From positions 1-40,442 of the IMG/VR virus record IMGVR_UViG_3300044620_001722: DNA of 40,442 nucleotides; one strand, 5' to 3'. Under the pieces are notes generated by a model. That model was not told the origin of the DNA. It did no database searches and saw nothing but the letters and a program-made list of their open reading frames with translations. A program made the position numbers and the translations under genes. Positions 37,988 through 40,442 of the stretch are shown here, one piece after another. How positions within the stretch are numbered: position 1 is the first letter of the stretch; each line of letters opens with the position of its first letter. The stretch comes from a virus.

Positions 37988-37990
37988 CAA
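37962..37990 (-). promoter_or_regulatory. Sigma70-like promoter within site H
   Basis: Minus-strand -35 TTGAAC (37990-37985), 17-bp spacer, -10 GATAAT (37967-37962, 5/6). Predicted start near 37955, with a leader of about 70 nt before the ATG at 37883. The best-scoring promoter in the minus-strand block. Confidence 0.65.
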
Positions 37991-38021
37991 CCCCCCGCCG
38001 CGCAGTATTGCACCGCGCCGG

Positions 38022-38135
38022 CTAGAACTTCCGGGGGGCCAAAAGGGCAAACGCCCCAGCAGGGAGACACTGCTGGGGCGGGCCCCCGGCGCTTTCGCCG
38101 GCGTCATCGGGGCTGTCGGCGCCCTCGATCGCCAT
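38022..38135 (-). CDS. Possible micro-gene (37 aa)
   Basis: ATG 38135 with GAGGAG ten bases upstream; reads MAIEGADSPDDAGESAGG and continues PPQQCLPAGAFALLAPRKF. The frame runs through the stem-loop at 38053-38079, which argues against it or for coupling of translation and termination. Low confidence. Confidence 0.25.
   Translation of the reverse strand: MAIEGADSPDDAGESAGGPPQQCLPAGAFALLAPRKF
38053..38079 (-). terminator. Stem-loop after the 38250-38813 gene (terminator-like)
   Basis: GCCCCAGCA / TGCTGGGGC form a perfect 9-bp stem with a 9-base loop. On the minus strand it is followed by GTTTGCCCTTTT, an imperfect T tract. It would end transcripts of the upstream gene before promoter H. Confidence 0.6.
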
Positions 38136-38249
38136 GAGGTATCAGCTCCTCACTCGCTATCCGCGCCTTGGCGCGTCCCCGCGTTGGCACCCAGCGGGGG
38201 GGTGGGCTTCCCAGAACGACTCCCGTCGCCGGCCTTCGGCTTGCGCCGA

Positions 38250-38813
38250 TCAGAAGCCTGCGAGCAGGGCGTCGCCGTCGATCTGCGGACGCTTGCTGGC
38301 CTTCTCGGCTTCCAGGCGCACGATGATCTCCTTGACGGCGGGCACTTCGCGCAGGGCGAGCTTCTCGGCGTGGGACTTGCCGTCGAGGAATTCCTTGACC
38401 TCGGCGACCGACTTGCCGCGCAGTTCGCACAGGGCGCGGATCAGCACGCTGGCGCCGGCCATGCCCGAGCCTTCGCGGCGGACGTTGAACTCGCCGGCGT
38501 TCAGGCGGTCGATCAGCGCGTCGATGGTCAGGACCTTGTCTTCGATGCTGGCTTCCTGGCCGGTCGAGGGGTCCTTGAGGCCGGCGATCTCGTCACCGAG
38601 CTTCTGCTCCGCGCCGTGGGCGGCGAATTGCAGCAGCAGCGCGCCCGGGACGGTGAACAGGCGGGTCTCGCCGTTGCGGAAGTCCAGGCGGACTTCGACC
38701 TTGCCGTCGGCCGTGATGGTCGAGGACTTCTGCAGCTGGCGCTTGCCGGGGAAGTCGACGATGCGCTCGTCGTCCATCTTGACGGTTTCGACTTGGGGTT
38801 CGGTTTTGGCCAT
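38250..38813 (-). CDS. Conserved phage protein, paralogue of the 430-945 product
   Basis: 187 aa from ATG 38813 (GAAAGG upstream). The N-terminal half has a beta-strand pattern (KVEVRLDFRNGETRLFTVPG), the C-terminal half helices with IEDKVLTIDALIDRL, ALCELRGKSVAEVKEFLDG and LREVPAVKEIIVRLEAEKA, ending PQIDGDALLAGF. It shares the C-terminal half and end with the 171-aa product at 430-945; the N-terminal halves differ more. Codon use is strongly biased to G/C, suggesting high expression. It has its own promoter and terminator-like hairpin, so it is a monocistronic unit. Function unknown. Confidence 0.85.
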   Translation of the reverse strand: MAKTEPQVETVKMDDERIVDFPGKRQLQKSSTITADGKVEVRLDFRNGETRLFTVPGALLLQFAAHGAEQKLGDEIAGLKDPSTGQEASIEDKVLTIDALIDRLNAGEFNVRREGSGMAGASVLIRALCELRGKSVAEVKEFLDGKSHAEKLALREVPAVKEIIVRLEAEKASKRPQIDGDALLAGF

Positions 38814-38914
38814 GATTGGGCCCTTTCGTGGATGATGTTGGCAGGCAGTTGAGTGGCCGATTAGCGACGGGTTGGGGTGCTTGCCGGTATGCCCCGCCCC
38901 GTCTCGGTACACCG

Positions 38915-38943
38915 ACGTTAGCCCGGTCCGGCGGGTCTGTCAA
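38915..38943 (-). promoter_or_regulatory. Sigma70-like promoter of the 38813 gene
   Basis: Minus-strand perfect -35 TTGACA (38943-38938), 17-bp spacer, -10 TAACGT (38920-38915, 3/6). A leader of about 95 nt precedes the ATG at 38813. The -35 overlaps the stop of the 38940-39281 gene. Confidence 0.55.
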
Positions 38944-39281
38944 CCCCCGCTGATGGCTTTTTTCACAAGTTCGATCTCGTGCGCTCGCGGGGGGTGGGCG
39001 GACAGCGAGAAGACCACGCAGTCTAGCTCGCTGCGGCGATGTGTTTTGAGAGCCCAGCCCGCCGCGAGCTTTTGACTCACGTCGGGTGCAACGCCGGGCC
39101 AGCGCTTAAACGCCCCGAGAAATGCGCGGAGCTTGCGCTGTTGCGTCTCGGCTTCACTTCGGCTCCGCCCTGGCAGAGCTACGATCCAGACGCGGAAGCC
39201 GGGCTGGCTGAAAGCCTCTCGCGCGCAGGCAATCCAATGCGCTGGGTAGGAATCAAGGGGATGGATTTTGCTGCTCGGCAT
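38940..39281 (-). CDS. Hypothetical protein (113 aa)
   Basis: 113 aa from ATG 39281 (weak GGGGGCC upstream; the longer frame is a shadow). Contains FRVWIVALPGRSRSEAETQQRKLRAFLGAFKRWPG and ALKTHRRSELDCVVFSLSAHP: alpha/beta with a basic face, typical of small phage proteins with a possible nucleic-acid role. 13 bp after the upstream stop. Confidence 0.6.
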   Translation of the reverse strand: MPSSKIHPLDSYPAHWIACAREAFSQPGFRVWIVALPGRSRSEAETQQRKLRAFLGAFKRWPGVAPDVSQKLAAGWALKTHRRSELDCVVFSLSAHPPRAHEIELVKKAISGG

Positions 39282-39294
39282 GGCTGGCCCCCGA

Positions 39295-39828
39295 TCAGTG
39301 CGATTCGCCGGGTTTTTCCCCGCGAGTGAAGAAGGGATTGGCGGTCGGGCTGGCCGAGCTGGGGAAGCTGTCGCGCTCTTCCAGCGGATCGATCGTGCGT
39401 GACTCGAAGGCGAACGCATCCGCGATGAGCCCCTCTCGCTGGCTCGCTCGCGCTTCGCCGGCTGCGGCCAGTGCATTGACGCGGGCCAGGGAGTCGGCCA
39501 CGGCCAGGTCTTCCGCGGTCACGGCAGCGTCGATGCTGACCCCGGCGTCGGCGAGCGCCGCAGACACCAGATCGACGACGCACTTCCGTGTCAAGCTCAC
39601 GCTCGGTGGATCGATGGTGACGCCGACTTTGAGCACGCCGAGGGCTTCGGCTAGCGCCGGGTCGGGCTGGGCTTTGCCGTCGCGAAATGGCTTCACCGCG
39701 TTGTAGAGCCTGAAGCGAAGATTCCGCGCGGTGGCGACGTCCGGGCAGGCGATGGTTAGGCCATCCGGGCGGGTGGCCGCTGTCCGCCATGCGGTTTGCA
39801 GGGTTGCGATTTCAGCTTTCGTTGTCAT
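39295..39828 (-). CDS. Hypothetical protein (177 aa), first gene of the minus block
   Basis: 177 aa, ATG 39828 without a clear Shine-Dalgarno. Residues 1-60 (LTIACPDVATARNLRFRLYNAVKPFRDG) give an alpha/beta basic segment of a type I have seen in phage early proteins; the middle (VGVTIDPPSVSLTRKCVVDLVSAALADAG) is beta/alpha; the tail is polar. No named family. Likely early, being first after the right-end control region. Confidence 0.6.
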   Translation of the reverse strand: MTTKAEIATLQTAWRTAATRPDGLTIACPDVATARNLRFRLYNAVKPFRDGKAQPDPALAEALGVLKVGVTIDPPSVSLTRKCVVDLVSAALADAGVSIDAAVTAEDLAVADSLARVNALAAAGEARASQREGLIADAFAFESRTIDPLEERDSFPSSASPTANPFFTRGEKPGESH

Positions 39829-40237
39829 GATGCTTGCGGGCTGAGCCCGGGTTTGCGGGTGGATAAAAGGCGCGTGGGCGCTGGTGCAGGTGCGTGCGCA
39901 CGCGAGCGGGCTTGACCAATAGCGGCTGGCCGCCGCGACCGGGCTGGGTTAAGCGGGCGAACCGTCCCCATCTCCCACCGATATTGGCCCGATCCACGCC
40001 CGCTTGCAAGCCATCCGCCGGAAGTATTGCGGGAGTATGCCGGGATTTTCATGAGCATCTGGCCGAGGTAAATGGCGTTGGGGGTGATTCCCGGTCCCCC
40101 GGGCCTATCCTCCTTCGTACGAGTTCTTAAAATGTCAAAAAAAAATACTGCCACAAAACGCCTCAAACACACGAAGGGATACGGCGGGGGGACCGGGAAT
40201 TTCAGCCAATCCGGCTTACAGCCATCGTTTTTCCACT
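39829..40237. promoter_or_regulatory. Right-end non-coding region
   Basis: 409 bp without a convincing gene (a minus-strand open frame here is low-complexity and lacks a good start). Contains a degenerate palindromic copy (40013-40049), a minus-strand TTGACA preceded by a T tract within an AT-rich stretch (about 40120-40160) without a good -10 at 17 bp, and an isolated AAGGAGG (minus) at about 40108-40114 with no start codon in range. Confidence 0.5.
40013..40049. promoter_or_regulatory. Degenerate palindromic site M
   Basis: ATCCGCCGGAAGTA (40013-40026) matches the half-site consensus at 10 of 14; the opposite half (TATGCCGGGATTTT, 40036-40049) also at 10 of 14 but with a 9-bp spacer. It lies about 190 bp upstream of the 39828 start. 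Probably a decayed or weak member of the family. Confidence 0.4.
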
Positions 40238-40442
40238 AAAACCCCAGCGAACGCCCAGCAGACGCCGGGCGACCACGGATTACTGCCAAGGGGGCGTGGG
40301 GAGGGTCGGCGAGGTCAAAACCGCCCGGAATAAACCCGGGTATTGTGGGCGGATAACCCCCCGCAGCGCGCACGCGAGAGGGCACGGGCCTGGGGCGTGC
40401 ATGGGGGTTTTCGGTGCGGTGAATAGAGGCCCGTGGCGGCGT
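40238..40442. repeat. Right copy of 205-bp terminal direct repeat
   Basis: Identical to 1-205 except for T at 40315 in place of C. It begins just after an AT-richer stretch and includes the second copy of palindromic site A (40319-40354). If the unit is circular this is the same locus as the left end. Confidence 0.9.
40319..40354. promoter_or_regulatory. Palindromic site A, second copy in the right terminal repeat
   Basis: Same sequence as 82-117. In this copy the element stands upstream of the minus-strand operon beginning at 39828. Confidence 0.75.

Larger units (their letters stand above)
37884..38249. promoter_or_regulatory. Intergenic region with site H and structured RNA potential
   Basis: 366 bp. 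Holds site H and its promoter, a 9-bp stem-loop (38053-38079), and further GC-rich hairpins at about 38085-38102 (CCGGCG/CGCCGG), 38160-38180 and 38225-38255. A 37-codon frame (38022-38135) with GAGGAG upstream is present. The rest looks non-coding. Confidence 0.5.

Noticed and set aside
39825-40172. Minus-strand frame of 115 codons at the right end
   Set aside because: Low-complexity Ala/Pro/Arg-rich tail, no suitable start context, crosses the degenerate palindrome M; treated as non-coding.
1-40442. Integrase, attachment site, tRNA genes, single-subunit RNA polymerase
   Set aside because: Looked for on both strands; no integrase motifs, no cloverleaf sequence and no large polymerase beyond the DNA polymerase were found.

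Overview
The window is one near-complete genome of a GC-rich tailed bacteriophage. The last 205 bases (40238-40442) repeat the first 205 with a single mismatch, so the unit is about 40,237 bp, either circularly assembled or bounded by direct terminal repeats. The virion genes point to a podovirus: TerS/TerL, a large portal, a zinc-ribbon protein, scaffold, major capsid protein, a P22 gp4-like adaptor, a gp10-like nozzle and three ejection or tail-needle type proteins. I see no tape measure, tail tube or sheath. A Gram-negative host follows from the nested Rz/Rz1 spanin pair. GC content and codon use would suit a proteobacterium, perhaps a betaproteobacterium, but this is weak inference. There is no integrase, no phage RNA polymerase, no tRNA and no CRISPR array, so a lytic lifestyle using host RNA polymerase is likely.

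Layout. Bases 1-429 are non-coding with a minus-strand terminator, followed by two small minus-strand genes (430-1309). A divergent regulatory region (1310-1747) separates these from the plus-strand late operon at 1748-21642. That operon runs: TerS, an ADP-ribosyltransferase-like virion protein, TerL, a fibre with an SGNH/SASA esterase domain, portal, zinc ribbon, scaffold, capsid, small structural proteins, adaptor, nozzle, a GNAT-like protein, internal virion proteins, a fibre tip, then a holin-like/M15 endolysin/Rz/Rz1 lysis cassette closed by a terminator. Converging on it from 39828 down to 21649 is a minus-strand block. It holds many short, translationally coupled accessory genes (several with CxxC zinc knuckles, one XRE regulator), a RecD/Dda-like helicase, a Cas4-like nuclease, MazG, a Sak4-like ATPase, an SSB-like protein, a ParB-methyltransferase fusion, a DUF1599/Nmad1-like protein, a UDG-like/DNA polymerase A fusion and a DUF3987-like ATPase.

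The most striking signal is a dispersed 36-bp palindromic element: two 14-bp half-sites of consensus AACCGNCCNNANTA separated by exactly 8 bp. Nine loci are listed (eight near-symmetric, one with a degenerate right half), one of them duplicated by the terminal repeat, plus degenerate copies. All but one sit at transcription-unit or gene-cluster boundaries. The exception lies inside the polymerase gene, exactly at the junction of its UDG-like and exonuclease domains. At the minus-strand clusters the element carries good sigma70 promoter hexamers pointing at the genes. The late-operon copies lack a good -35. The inference is a genome-wide phage regulon in which one palindrome acts as promoter and operator.
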